A stretch of DNA of 64,000 nt, taken from Saccharina japonica (lineage: Eukaryota > Sar > Phaeophyceae > Laminariales > Laminariaceae). Position 1 is the stretch's first letter; every line of letters starts with the position of its first letter. The notes under the pieces are model-generated. The model was not told the DNA's origin and made no database searches. It worked only from the letters and a program-made list of their open reading frames with translations. Of this stretch, positions 45,508 to 57,300 are shown piece after piece. The stretch spans positions 268,250 to 332,249 of the forward strand of contig MEHQ01001626.1 of the NCBI GenBank assembly GCA_008828725.1, in the 5' to 3' direction. Both the position numbers and the translations under genes were made by a program.

Positions 45508-46934
45508 AGCAGCAACAAAAACGGCAGAAGCCACCAGACTGCTGCATCTTCACCGAAAACCGACGGGTGCGAACAAAGCGTTTACACGAAGAAGGAATAT
45601 AAAAGTTGACAGCGTGTACGTGCGAATTCTGATCGTTTTGTTTTTTATCATGCTGCCACCTGCTGGTAACATATGTGCGTACAGCAGTATCTCATCCGTT
45701 ACTACTTGGTACGTACTGCTGTTTAATATGTACATTATAGTCAGCCACGAAGAAAGGCGTTCTCTTTGGGCCTTTCGTTTCATTTGTTTTGTTGGCAACT
45801 TGTAGGCAACCAACATGCCTCGGTGTCTATTATTGTACTGCTGTATAATGAGCAGACGGCTCGTTCATCTCACGGCCGTACCACCGAGTGCTGTACTGGG
45901 CTGCTGTGCGACCGCGTATAGGCGCAACGTAGGTGGGAATAGGGGCCAGGGATCAGTCGTTCTACTATTGGCTGATACTACAGAGTATATGCACTCGGGA
46001 GGTAGGATCAGCACCGCTTTTTCTTTCCATCCAACAAAAAATAAATAATATGAAAATAATGACGACGAAAAAAATCCTTGCTGCACTTCTAACGAAACAA
46101 ATATAATACAAAAAAAAACTCAACAACAGAGTACCTATTTGTACTCGGGAGGTCGAATCAGCACCACTTTCTATTGTGGAGGTGGAGTATGGGCAATACC
46201 GATAATATGAGCAGATTCATAAGCACAAACAGCATCAGCACCGCAGCTTTCTTCTCATTCAACAAACCAAATATCATGCGAAAAAACTCAATAACAACAG
46301 AGTAGTACTCGGGAGGTCGAATCAGCACTGCTTTTTTTCATCCAACGAAAAAACAAATAATACTAAAACCATGACCAACAAAACAAAACTTGCTTGCTTC
46401 ACTTCTAAATTAAAATCCGAAAATTTGAAGAAACAAATAACTTGCTGCGCCGTCAACAGAGTTTATCGATGGCGTGCGATTTTTTCCTGGCCGATTGTGT
46501 CCTGGTATATTCGGAGTAATTCTCATACTCAACGATAACAAGGTATATTTACTCGGGAGGTGGAATCAGCACATCTTTCTTTTGTGGAGGTGGAGCTGTT
46601 CATACATCGCTGTAGACGAAGGAGCAGCAGCAACAGTAACATATGGAACAGCTGCAGCAGCAGCAACAGCAACATATGAAACAGCAGCAGCACAGCACAG
46701 GAGTACACAGATACGCACAACTACCGCCGCTACTACTACTACATTAGTACTGCTACGGTTCCTGCTGCTCCTGCTGTGAGTAGGTTACATATCTACCTCC
46801 CAACTTCGAAAGCGGGACAGGTTCGGAGATCATTAAATAAAAAATACAACAAAGCGCAACTAACCCGTAAAGCTGATACGGACCACTGCTGCGGACCACT
46901 CTCTATTTCAACTACGCATTTATAGTTTTGTCAA
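45508..46934 (+). repeat. Long direct repeat, copy 2
   Basis: It matches copy 1 block by block with scattered substitutions and small gaps. The stretch at 45,614-45,805 keeps the same frame open, reading FFIMLPPAGNICAY and ending VGNL before a stop, as in copy 1. It also lacks an ATG start in phase. Confidence 0.8.
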
Positions 46935-49693
46935 TACGTACGATTAATATAGTTGCCATTTTTTCAACTATGAATTTTATAATGTTGTGTTGTGTACGGT
47001 ACGTACAGGAACATAAATACAAGTCGTATATACCTTATTTCTGGCGGCTGGTAGCACGGAAGAAAGCACACCTCGGTGAAGACAACTTTACGTTAAAATG
47101 TTTTCACCGGGGGCTGCCGGGGTTGCTGTTGTAGTCGAGTCCGCTATCTAACGTACACCCAGTCATAGCCAACATGCACGGCAGCCCCGCACTTAGGGCG
47201 TGTGATAACGAGGGTGTGCGGTATTGAAAATATGTGTCTCAACGTTAAGGGGCCCCTTCGGGAAAAACATATTATACTTGTAAGAAACATGCTATTTTTC
47301 GTATTATTTTTGTTTGGTTTTGTGGCGAAACTATGTCTTTGGTATGCACGAGTATATTATTGACTTTTTGATGACTGCCTACCGAAATAGACATTTAAAT
47401 TTAATCTTCTGAGGCTCACATATTTCCTCGGCGTACGTATAATATGTAGGTCATGGGCAACATGTTTGTCATCTAAGACGGATGAATCCGGCACGTTGTT
47501 CATCATGACAACTGCCTCTTACGAAAAACACAAACATTCCTAATTCCTGTGGTACCCAAACGAGACAAATTTGAAAAATGGCAGTTTCGCCGGCTGCTGA
47601 CTGCTGACCCTTGACTCGTACTCCAATATACGAGGTAAATATTTGCTACGAGGTGGCCGCGCACACTTCATATTACTACTAATACTAGACGAACCTACCT
47701 GGGCTTCTAGTTCGACCACCAGTATCGTCCTACGCCGGGAGGGTGTGAAAATGATAGTTGGGAAATGCAATCACTTGCATTTTGGGTGGACGGTCCGGAC
47801 CGTATAATCCGAAAAACATATTACGTGCAATCAAAGTGATCCGCACGCACAATGAACAAACATACGTACGCACCTGGAAAATCTGCCAAAAACGTAAAAT
47901 AATCTCTCGGATACGCTGTACGCAGATACGGTACGCAGATAGATGCAGTGTGATAAAATACAAGGTGTGTATAAAGTAGCGGTGCCATCATCAGGCATGG
48001 TTTTTGCCCGTCAGATAGGCTCTCTCGGAGGGTGGATGTCACATGCACGCGGGAGGAGAGAACACTCAGCACAGCGACTGACTTCTTGACGTGGGTCAAG
48101 CTTTTGTCTTTTTATCGGGGGAGGTGTGGTTATTACCGCAGCCATTCCTACTACTATGCGCGTTGTCTTTTTTGTAGGTGATGCGGTGTCTGATTCTTCC
48201 TTGTCTTTGTACGTTTATGTCGTACACCGGTGTGCATTCCTCACTACGCCGCCGACGACGGCATCTCGGAACATACTGCTGCTGCTGTAAACCTGGTATG
48301 TTCCCCGTGGTCTAGAGTCACAGAAACAAAGGGCAACTACGCGGGGCTGTGCTGTGCATCAGAACATCGAGAGGGGGGACAGGGCTTGTCTCGCATGTGT
48401 TCGCTATGCCGCCAGTACAACTACCAGATGTTGTCTTATATATCGCCCGCAGCGTGCACGATGCACGACCTGCAGTATAATTGTATGGGACGCAGTGCCT
48501 TTTTGACGGGCGGCTCAAAAATGCGGCGGATCAGCTCAAAATCGGACACGGATTTTGAAAAGTAGCAAAAACAAATAATGACTTGATTTCACTGTCGTTT
48601 CCTTCAATTCTTACAACTAGCTGTGTTCGACAAGCTCCCCCCCTTATATCACAGATTAGCCGGGGAGAGCAGGGCGTCGATACCAACCAGGAGCTCTGGA
48701 ACAATAAAAATGATTGCTGTGGAACACTTTCGTTTCGTGATGCAAACACAGCAAAGAAAGAAAGCGGTCACTTGCTTGTAGATCCAACAACCCAATACCT
48801 CCTACGATATTATAACGAACAAGCTTAACGTTGGTCGGGAGCAGGTATGAGCATTAGATGTTGAGGTATGCCGTTTCTGTAAGGAGTAATGATATAACAG
48901 CCGATTTTCCAAATTGAGAATTGACTTTCCGATGATAATGAAAATTGATTCTACAACTTTGTTGTTTTTTTCGGGTTGTGTTCTGCTCACAATAAGTATT
49001 TAACGTAGAATATATGTTCCGTGATGGTAGGTTTCGATCCACGAAAAACAAATCGAAGCCAAACTTGACAGGCTCGTAAAACAGAGGATATAAGGGAATT
49101 GGCATTTATGGGCGAGGTACCTCGCCCATTAATGAACTCAATCCAGATTAGCTTGGATCTTCGATATCTTGAGACTGCCGATGCCAATTTCATTTTTGTT
49201 TTGTGTCATCGACGGCTGTCACAGCTGCCAATTGTTTACAGTGTAAATGTTGACTGTGAGGGAAGTACATCTTCTCTTACAACTGAAGAATCAATATCGA
49301 TTTTCATTCTCATCGAAAAGGCAATTCTCAAATAGGAAAATCGTCTGTTATATGGTGTTACCTCGTAGTGTGCCACACGCCACAAAAAGTATTGATGCTC
49401 TCAACAAGACCGATATATTATTGTCTAAAGACCCTCGAGTACTCGCATTTGGTTTGACCTTAATCTAATCGTGATTGCTAAGTAGTCGAGTGGAAACAAA
49501 ATCCATCTAGATTTCAGAGGGTATGATAGCGATGGTGTGTGCTAACAAAACCAAAATGATTGCTAGGGAGAGTGAACAGACAGGCGCAACAATGCTAGGG
49601 GTGTGGTAACAAGGGGTGAGCTAAAACACGAGAGGTACAGGCTTTATATCTGAGTTTGTTTTTTTATCATCACCCATTCAATGCCGGTGATGG
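46935..49693. other. Gene-poor sequence with second copy of the 6-kb repeat
   Basis: Blocks of the 5,985-6,400 repeat lie at 47,517-47,740 and 48,690-48,890. The ~950 bp between them, and the rest, show no supported gene. A short GC-ending stretch at 48,228-48,296 followed by GGTATGT could be an exon, but I see no acceptor. Confidence 0.45.
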
Positions 49694-50022
49694 TAGGGAA
49701 CCAATGAGGTGAACCGACCACCGAAACCAGTTTTTTAGTTCTGTTTTTGCCGACCGTAAACCGACGTTTTGTTCGGGCTTTCGGTTGCCAAAACAAACCA
49801 GAACCCAAAACCCGACTCGGTTTTTGTCGTTCGTTTGATTTACCCGTCCCCTAAGCTAGTGACGCCTACATATCCACACGGAAACCCCGTTGTGTATGGA
49901 CACATGGGGACACACACAGCACACAGCGCATATCACGCAGCCCGCAGCAGAAGCAACAACATTCGCACAGGGCACAGGGTACAGCGGTACAGCAGTGCGT
50001 TGCGAGACTGCGAAGGATAACC

Positions 50023-50232
50023 ATGTCTGGTTCAGAAGGCAGTGCTTGCTCTGAATTGGACCCGGAGGCAGAAGCGGGTGCAGGCGAGGGGGAGGTGGAT
50101 CTGGACAGCTCGGACGATGATATCGTGAAGGTTATGAGCAAGCCTCTCGGTGGTCGAGTTGCAGCGTCAAAGGCGGCGGCAGGCTTCGTGATGTGCAGAC
50201 AGTCGAACTGTGTTCTTTACAAGACACGTTGA
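50023..50232 (+). CDS. Small acidic ORF in hAT element, possible transposase N-terminus
   Basis: The ATG at 50,023 in the context AACCATG opens 69 codons. Residues 4-35 are rich in Glu, Asp and Ser (ending DLDSSDDDIVKV), followed by a basic, Gly/Ala-rich stretch (KPLGGRVAASKAAAG). Acidic Ser-rich N-termini followed by a short basic stretch are common in hAT transposases. The later domains are missing, so this is at most a broken remnant. It lies about 320 bp inside the left end and reads inward, as a transposase would. No zinc-finger residues are visible. It could also be chance, since the element is non-autonomous. Confidence 0.35.
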   Translation: MSGSEGSACSELDPEAEAGAGEGEVDLDSSDDDIVKVMSKPLGGRVAASKAAAGFVMCRQSNCVLYKTR

Positions 50233-50582
50233 TAATCCACTGATGATGTTGAAATACTGGTTCCCTTGCATGTTGAGATTGTCCGTTACCCGTCACCTTC
50301 ACTCGTTTGCCCATGTACAGCAGTGGTTTCACGAGCCATGATCGATGTGATGGTTGTTTGTTTTTGGCTTGTGTTATTTATCGCGTGGTGGTCCGTTTTT
50401 CAATCGCTCCTTCGCCCGCCAAACTCATTAATTCGTACTTGCAGCCCCCCCTTCAGCAACGTAGAGTTCTTGATGGCGTTAGCTGTTTGCTGCAAGTTGT
50501 ACCTATAATTACATCATACATAGCATCTAGACTGCACATCAGCAGTGCCCTCGTGTCCTTACTTGTTTTTTTGCTAAAAAAA

Positions 50583-50665
50583 TAAAAACCAACAGGTGTG
50601 AGCTCGAGGATTTAGTCGAAACTAATATTTGCTAGCTGAGTGTAATACTTCGATTTTTTTGTAGC
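50583..50665 (-). repeat. R3 repeat, decayed copy
   Basis: The minus strand has GTATTACACTCAGCTAGCAA as in the other R3 copies. The ATG is changed to ATT and a TAA falls in the former frame, so this copy cannot encode the peptide. It lies inside the hAT element. Confidence 0.7.
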
Positions 50666-51004
50666 AACGGATGTACCTGTATATATTGCCGGCAGCAGAT
50701 TACAAATATGCATTTCGGCCAGTACCGTGTGTGGCGCAGCAGACGTAGGTATTGCAGGAGGGCCACTTGGTACCATACCACGATCATCTCGTCACATTAT
50801 GCCAACACATATGCACCGAATCCTTCGAAATGTGGACCAATTAGCTAGTTTAGTCGGGAAAACGACCGAACAGCCGACTGAACAATGTTCGGTTTTGGTT
50901 TCATGTTTTTTGTTTATTTTACACAAACGACCGAAACCGACCGACGTTTCGGTGAGAAACCGAAACACCGACCGAGTCCTTTTTATGTTCGGTTCACATC
51001 ACCG

Positions 51005-51830
51005 TAGGGCACACGTTCGAACCCCGGGAATGACAGCAAAAATCTCCGCCATGCTGCGATACCCGAACAACGGTTACCGGTAATCGGACCATATCGGTAT
51101 TTAATGATGTGGGACTCCCGATGATGACATGTCCAAGGCCTTGTCCGACTGCCTAGTTGTCTGCTGTCCATTTTTAATACCAACCCTTCTTTTATAGCTC
51201 ACATATATCCCAACAGCAGTATCGTACCGTTAAGGGACATTCTTAACGAGAAGAACACCGCAGTGCGCGCTGGTACTCTGTTGAAACCCTGGGGTTAGTG
51301 CTGAAAAAATCGCACCAAATATGAAACGACAGAAAGAAGCAAACCAGAACCGGGTAAACCTAAATTATTAAATGCCTTTAGTCTGTCTGTCTGTAATCAT
51401 GATCTCGCAATCCTGAACGTTTCATCCCAGCCTTGCCCCATAGATGGGGAGGCTGAGTGCCACAACCAGTGGAATGCCCGATCTCATGCCCGGCCGAGTC
51501 CTGGCCGTCGCGCGCTGAGCATCGCCTCAATCCCAGCAACAGTGACAACGGCCGGCAATGTAAGGGCCAATGGGTCTCTACATTTATTCACCAATGGTCC
51601 TTATATTTTCGTTCAGAATGGTACAGCACAGGTCACTGCGAGTACTGTCGTCATGGTTTCGCGCTTCTCCCGATCCTGAGCGTTTTAGTACCACCTAGCA
51701 GCATCGGCAGAGAGAGTGCGAGACAATATAGGCAGGACACTGCGTCTCGCGCCGCGCCGAGTCCTGGTCGTCGCGTGTTGAGCGCTGCCTACAGCCGTGG
51801 CCGTGTCACAATCCTGCGGAAGTCCTGACA
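51005..51830. other. Intergenic sequence with a direct repeat
   Basis: GCCGAGTCCTGG-CGTCGCG occurs at about 51,492 and again at about 51,757. No gene is supported. Confidence 0.45.
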
Positions 51831-51885
51831 GCCATGGAGCCAGCCCAGCTGCTGACTAACTATTTTGAATTTCGAAATCGGCAGC

Positions 51886-53290
51886 TGATTGGTTGACCAA
51901 ACATGGCCGCTGGATCTTTCTAGAAGATTGGTGCTGAATATAACCATCAAGGTTCCACCATACCCGGGTAAGATAGGGTACCCTCCCCAGATCGTGAACC
52001 CCTCCTTATCATTACAACTCCGATCAACCGGGGACAAAAACGGCGACCCCCGAGGTCGAAACCGCCCCGCACGATGTGGAAACCCTAACCACATCGACTG
52101 ATACCTGATTGGCTGAGGCTCATGGTGCCAGCGGCACACGTGAACGATAGGGTCCAATCCCCTCATCATGAATCCTTCCATGCATGTACATCTCCAACAA
52201 CGCGGGGACGAAAACAGACATCCCCCGCCTCGATGCCGCCGCGCAAGGTGTGGAAACCCCAACCTCACTGGTTGATTTAGGGTTATATGGGGCTCATGAA
52301 GACAGCCCGCGGCAAAGAATATCCACCCGGAAAACACCGGGGTTCCACAATACCAGGGGACGACAAGGCCACATCCCCTTTTCAGAAATCCTTCAATGGA
52401 TCGGAAACCCGAAAAACAGACAAGGATGAAAGCGGAGTTCTGCCGGGCCGATACCGCCCCGCAAGGTGTGAAAACCCTTCCCCCATAGGCTGATTGCAGA
52501 TTGGGCTAGGGCTTATGGGGCCAGCGCGTGGCTGGAGTTGGTCCTCGGACCAACGGCGAGGTCCCGAGCCACCCGGGGATGATAGTGTCCCATCCCCGCT
52601 TCCGAAATCCTTCCATAGATCTACAACTCCAATGACCCGGGTACGAAAACGGAGTTTCCACGGGTCGATACCGCCTCGCAAGGTGTGGAAACCCCACCCA
52701 CGGAGGCTGATTGCTGATTGGGCTGGAGCTCATGGAGCCAACGCGCGGCGAGAGTTGCCCCTCGGGGCAATGCCGAGGCCTTGCCGCACCCGGGGATGAT
52801 AGTGTCCCGTCTCCGTATCATAAATCCTTCCATATATCTACAACTCCAACAATCCGGGGACGAAAACGGGGTTCTCCCGGGTCAATACCGCCTCACAAGG
52901 TGTGGAAACCCCACCCTCATCGGCTGATTGCTTATTGGCTGGGTGGCTGGAGTTGCTCCTCGGGGCAACGCCGAGGTCCCGCTGCACCGGGAGATGATAG
53001 TATCCCATTCCCGAATCCGAAATCCTTCCATACATCTACATCTCCATCAATGCGGGGACGAACACGGAGTTCCCCCGTGTCGATATCGCCTCGCAAGGTG
53101 TGGAAACCCGACCCCCATCGGCTGATTGCTGCTTGGCTGGGGCTTATGGAGCCAGCGCGCGGCGAGGGTAGCCCCTCGCGGCAATGCCAAGGTCCCGCCG
53201 CACCCGGGGATTATACTGTCCCATCCCTGGATCCGAAATCCTCCCATACATCTACAACTCCAACAACCCGGGGACGAAAGCAGAGAATTC
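51886..53290 (+). repeat. Tandem array of a ~217-bp unit, about seven units
   Basis: The landmark GTG(G/A)AAACC occurs at 52,076, 52,250, 52,468, 52,685, 52,902 and 53,100, giving spacings of 174, 218, 217, 217 and 198 bp. Each unit contains GCTGATTG, a GGGGCAA-GCCGAGG hairpin, GATGATAGT-TCCC, AAATCCTTCCATA and GGGGACGAAAACGG. Open frames of 100-215 codons occur on both strands with a ~72-residue periodicity. Since 217 is not a multiple of three, one protein frame cannot be conserved across the array, so I favour a satellite. Confidence 0.88.
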
Positions 53291-53426
53291 CACGCGGCGG
53301 GGAAAGCTCGACGTGCGTCACGGCGGCAGACCCTTGTTGGAACACGTCTGCGCCCTGAAACGTAGGGTGGGTATGAGCATGTTCGAGCGCAGACGCAATC
53401 AACGCCCAAAACTCAGAGCTGTTACG

Positions 53427-56020
53427 TCAACCGAACTGCAATCGCAAATCCACAGCAACGTGATCGCCGAACGTATCTGAAAGTCGGCGCGCCTGCCGGC
53501 TCAACGGGAACCTGCCGAAAAGGATCTTCGACGTCCACGCGGCACAAGATAATTCGAGCGCGGCTTTAGTGCTTCTGTCCCATAAACAGTACCCGTAGTA
53601 CCACCTCACGGAGAACGTGACCAAGCTCTCACGGTGGTGCAGAATCAAAGTCAGTGTCACCGTTAACGTTGGTCCGGTCGCCCGCCCGCGCAAACATAAG
53701 ATCGTGAATAATTCAAAATTTGGGCTCGGGAACTTCGCTCATGGGTGAAATGCGAAGACCCATAACCTAGGCGGTGAATCGCAAAGAAAAACCCAAAGCA
53801 CGTCCGTGCATAACGTCCGCGCAAATCGTTTGGTGAATATCGGAAACATGCATCGCGACGTCGGAGTGGTTGCCATAGACTAGTTATGTGATCAAATCCC
53901 CCCTTTGCGCAACACCCACCGGCGCGCCCGGCGCCAGCACGCGAAGCAACAAATAAATAGACGGAAATTTCTTTATGTCCCCAAACCAGTGCTGTACGGA
54001 GTCAACGTGAACATGCGGAGAAAACGAGAAGGAACAGATCGTGGACATCAGCAAGGCAACGCTACCCTGGCATTGACGCAGCAGGGATGCGCGTATGGAT
54101 GCGACACGATCGAGGCTCGCTGAGCCCCGCGCGGACACTGCCTGTACCCCAACCTACCGCGCGGCAAGCCACTCAGCTACCACATTGAGTCGCAAATCAC
54201 CCGAACGCACGTCTTCGACCACACTTATCACGCACACCGTGTCAATAGGCAAACAACTGGCACGCACACCAACCCCCGTACCTTTCTCCCCGAAGGAGAC
54301 CGAAGGAGACCGAACCCGGAGCCACCGCAACGAGATCGCGCCCAACACCACCATCGCCAGTCAGAGCTCCATCGCGGCCGGCCGACCGATCCCCCGCGCA
54401 ACCGCTGGCGTCCGGCGTCGTACCCGCTCCACCAATGGCCAGCGCAGCAGCCGCTCCCCCCGGTGTTGGCCCAATCGACAGGAAGGGCCCGTGACGTCAT
54501 CCGGAACCAGCGCCCCCTCCACTCCCGGCCCCGCCGTGACCACCGTCCTGGCGCCGAACCATGGCCCGCGACCCACCAGCCTGCGCCACGGAACTGCCTC
54601 GCGACCCCCCAGCCGGCGCAGCCTAGTTACTCCCGTCGCGGAGAGCGACAGGAGAGGTGGAGTCGACCGAGGGAGAAGCGTGCACGAACTTGCAGTCGGA
54701 GAACCGGCAATTGCCCGACAGAAACAGCCGTCACAGGGCGGAGCTCTTCTTCCTAGCAGTACCCGTCCTTGCCGGGGCGGGGCTGTGGTTCCGCTTGGAC
54801 GCCTGGTCCCGGCTGTGTCGCGGGGCGTGAAGACCTTCCACAAGCTTGAGAACGTCGGCCCCGCTCGTGCAAAAGGCTCGTGTACGAGGGAACGCAGGCA
54901 CAGGCGGCGCGTCGAACACGGCGTTAGACGCAGGAAGCACGGTCGCTGGACGAACTTGCTGGGCGAAGCTCATGAGGTCGTTAACGCACAGACGAAGGGC
55001 GTAGTTCACAATGTTTATCATGATGGCCCTCGCCGCGGACCCTGAGAGCAAGATGATGCTGTTGAGTATATGGCGGCGCAGGCCGGCCGCAGCGGGCGCG
55101 AACGAGGCGTCGATGGGTGCAAGCCGAGCAATGCAAACACGGTCGCCGGCGACGTCATCCGAGAGTCCAACGGTGAGCACCGACATAAGAGCCTGGCGCA
55201 AGAAGTCAAGCTGTCAGCGACCATACGCAGGTGGTCGACCGCACCTTCCGCGCGAGGCCCATACGCGGCCACGTGAGAGTCAATGATCGCGCGGAGCTGA
55301 GCGGCCTCTGCCACCGTGACCTTGACGGCCTCGCCCACGAACGACTGCAGGCCTGCTGCCGATGTTCGGGGGCAGGCGCCCGCTGAGCACACAATGTTTT
55401 CTCTAGGGCACCTTCTTCCAGAGTGTAGTGTCGTCCGTAAGCTCGGACTTTAGGCGTGACGCTCTCTTGCGTCCCCACCTTCCCACGAGGCCGGCTCGCA
55501 GTCGCCAAAGGTATCCATAATCTGCTGGAGACGGACCTCGACGTGAGAGGTCTTACTCGCACCGTCAGCACCCGCGTCCCGAAGGCCACCCATATATACC
55601 AGCACGTTATCCACCAAGGATTTCATGTTTAGTCCCTCGCCGTCGATGCGGGAGAACTCGAAGGCAACCTGGATTTGCCAGTGCAGGATCGCAGCGGGTG
55701 GTGCAGCTTCCCCCGCGGCCGCCGGTAGAGGTGGCAAAACAGCGGCCGCCGCAACAGCAGCAGCAGCACCAGCGGCGGCAGCAGCAACTGCGGCCTATCG
55801 AGCCTCGGCCTCGGCTGTTGCCTGTCGAGCCTGAGGCTCGGCTTGCTCAGCATTCGCATCCTCTGCACGGTGTGCGTCCACCTGTGCTTGAATCGCACCT
55901 ACAGCGACATGGGCATTATCGTCGGCTTGGACTTTCTCACAAGTCAAGGCCGCCTGAACGTCTTGCGCAGCAGCAAGCCGAATTACCTCAGCTTCCGGCG
56001 ACTTGCTCTCATCGGGCATA
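53427..56020 (-). pseudogene. GC-rich degenerate coding relic 1, origin unknown
   Basis: The minus strand of this GC-rich block carries a series of overlapping, protein-like frames. It begins near 56,019 with an Ala/Glu-rich region that starts MPDESKSPE, then an Ala/Pro-rich tract, then segments with hydrophobic helices. No known domain is recognised. It is broken in several places and looks old. Its style (Ala/Pro-rich start, then a long globular part) resembles some viral capsid or Gag-like proteins, but that is only a guess. A similar block lies at 57.3-61.8 kb. The long plus-strand frame at 54,095-55,045 is its shadow. Confidence 0.35.
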
Positions 56021-56563
56021 CTAAAAACTAGTCTATATCACACCTTGGACCTGTAGCTCTGACTCTGCTGCACTGCGCTATCACGTACAGGTCACAACTA
56101 CGAACTGGACCAGGTGTATATCACGGACTACGATTCATACTACCATGTATTTCTGCATTCATCTGATTGGCCAAACTTCTTATGTACGTACACAACTCAA
56201 AGTCTCTCGTTCTTCCGAGATTATTCTTCGTTGTGCTTCTCCCGGAGGAGATGTGACAGAAAATGTAAAATTGAAATAAATTAAAATAATTACAATTGTA
56301 TGTTATTTATTCGTTTTAAATTTCATTTAACTAAAATTAAACACATAAACTGAAAACAACGTAATAAATAAAGCAAGAGTAGGAACGGAAGGAAATGGTA
56401 GGCAACCAAACGCACACCAAACGCACCTTCCAGGTAGCCGAGGCAGGTTTATACCCGTAAGTACAGGCAGTACAGGCAGGCTCTACCAGCTAGTCCGTCT
56501 GGTACCTTGCTACTCTGTCTGCCGTCACCTTCCTTCTTTCGTCAGCCGCGGTTCCCTACGAAC

Positions 56564-56594
<31 letters not shown>

Positions 56595-57300
56595 GTCTGC
56601 CTGGTTGGTGAAAACCCAACGCGCTCCGTCCCGGCATTGTAGGGATGCGAGGGTCTATGGTCATATGACTACGGCCGTGCACAACATGAGTACACCCCCC
56701 CCCCTGTTTCCCTTCCCTTGGGCGCCACCCAGACAACGGATGCGTGGCACGTCCTACTCAATCCCGTTTCGTATTCGTGCCACACACGAAAGACAAGGAC
56801 ATATAGGAAGAAACAGCAAAACAAAATGAACGCGTACGTAGCTCAACAATCGAAGAATACCAAAGAAAACACGGAATGACAAAAAACAAAACATTGGCAA
56901 AAGCGGCCACGGCAAAATCATATGATATTAAATAGTAAATAAAATGATAACGCGAGGTGTTGTAGCAATGCTGTCGTGCCCCCCTGAGGCAGCTGCGACA
57001 GGCAATACACCAAGGCGGGTTTCGCGCTCAAGTTCAATGTCCTCTCCCACCGCCCAAAATACATTGGGAAAAAGCGACTTCGTGTATCATTCCAAAACGC
57101 TCAAAAACGATGTTTAAAAAACAAACAAACAAAAAACAGTTCCTCTTCGGCTCGAACTTTTGTTTTCGCCGCATTCCCGAGTTTTATTTATATTTTAGGG
57201 GTTGCTTCAATCGCTTCGGTTTGGTTGATTTAGTTGTGGTAGAACCACTCAGAAAGTAGCCCAGACAAAAACTGGTGTCAGCGTCCGAATGTCAAATTTC
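56020..57300. other. Spacer with a C29 homopolymer
   Basis: A run of 29 C lies at 56,565-56,593. An AT-rich stretch is at 56,260-56,380. No gene is supported. Confidence 0.6.

Larger units (their letters stand above)
49702..51004 (+). mobile_element. hAT element with remnant transposase start
   Basis: The ends read CAATGAGGTGAACCG and CGGTGATGTGAACCG inward, close to CAGTGATGTGAACCG. Flanks are TAGGGAAC and TAGGGCAC, seven of eight matching. CCGACCG and ACCGAAAC motifs crowd both subterminal regions. At 1.3 kb it is too short for a full hAT transposase. It carries a short acidic ORF and an R3 copy, the latter probably a later insertion. Confidence 0.75.

Noticed and set aside
48230-48565. 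A 111-codon frame with a Cys-rich look
   Set aside because: No domain, no conserved copy and no splice acceptor; the codon bias is G/C-ending only in the first ~15 codons.
54095-55045. A 316-codon plus-strand frame
   Set aside because: It lies opposite the minus-strand GC-rich relic, is rich in Arg/Pro/Thr, and is best read as its complement shadow.
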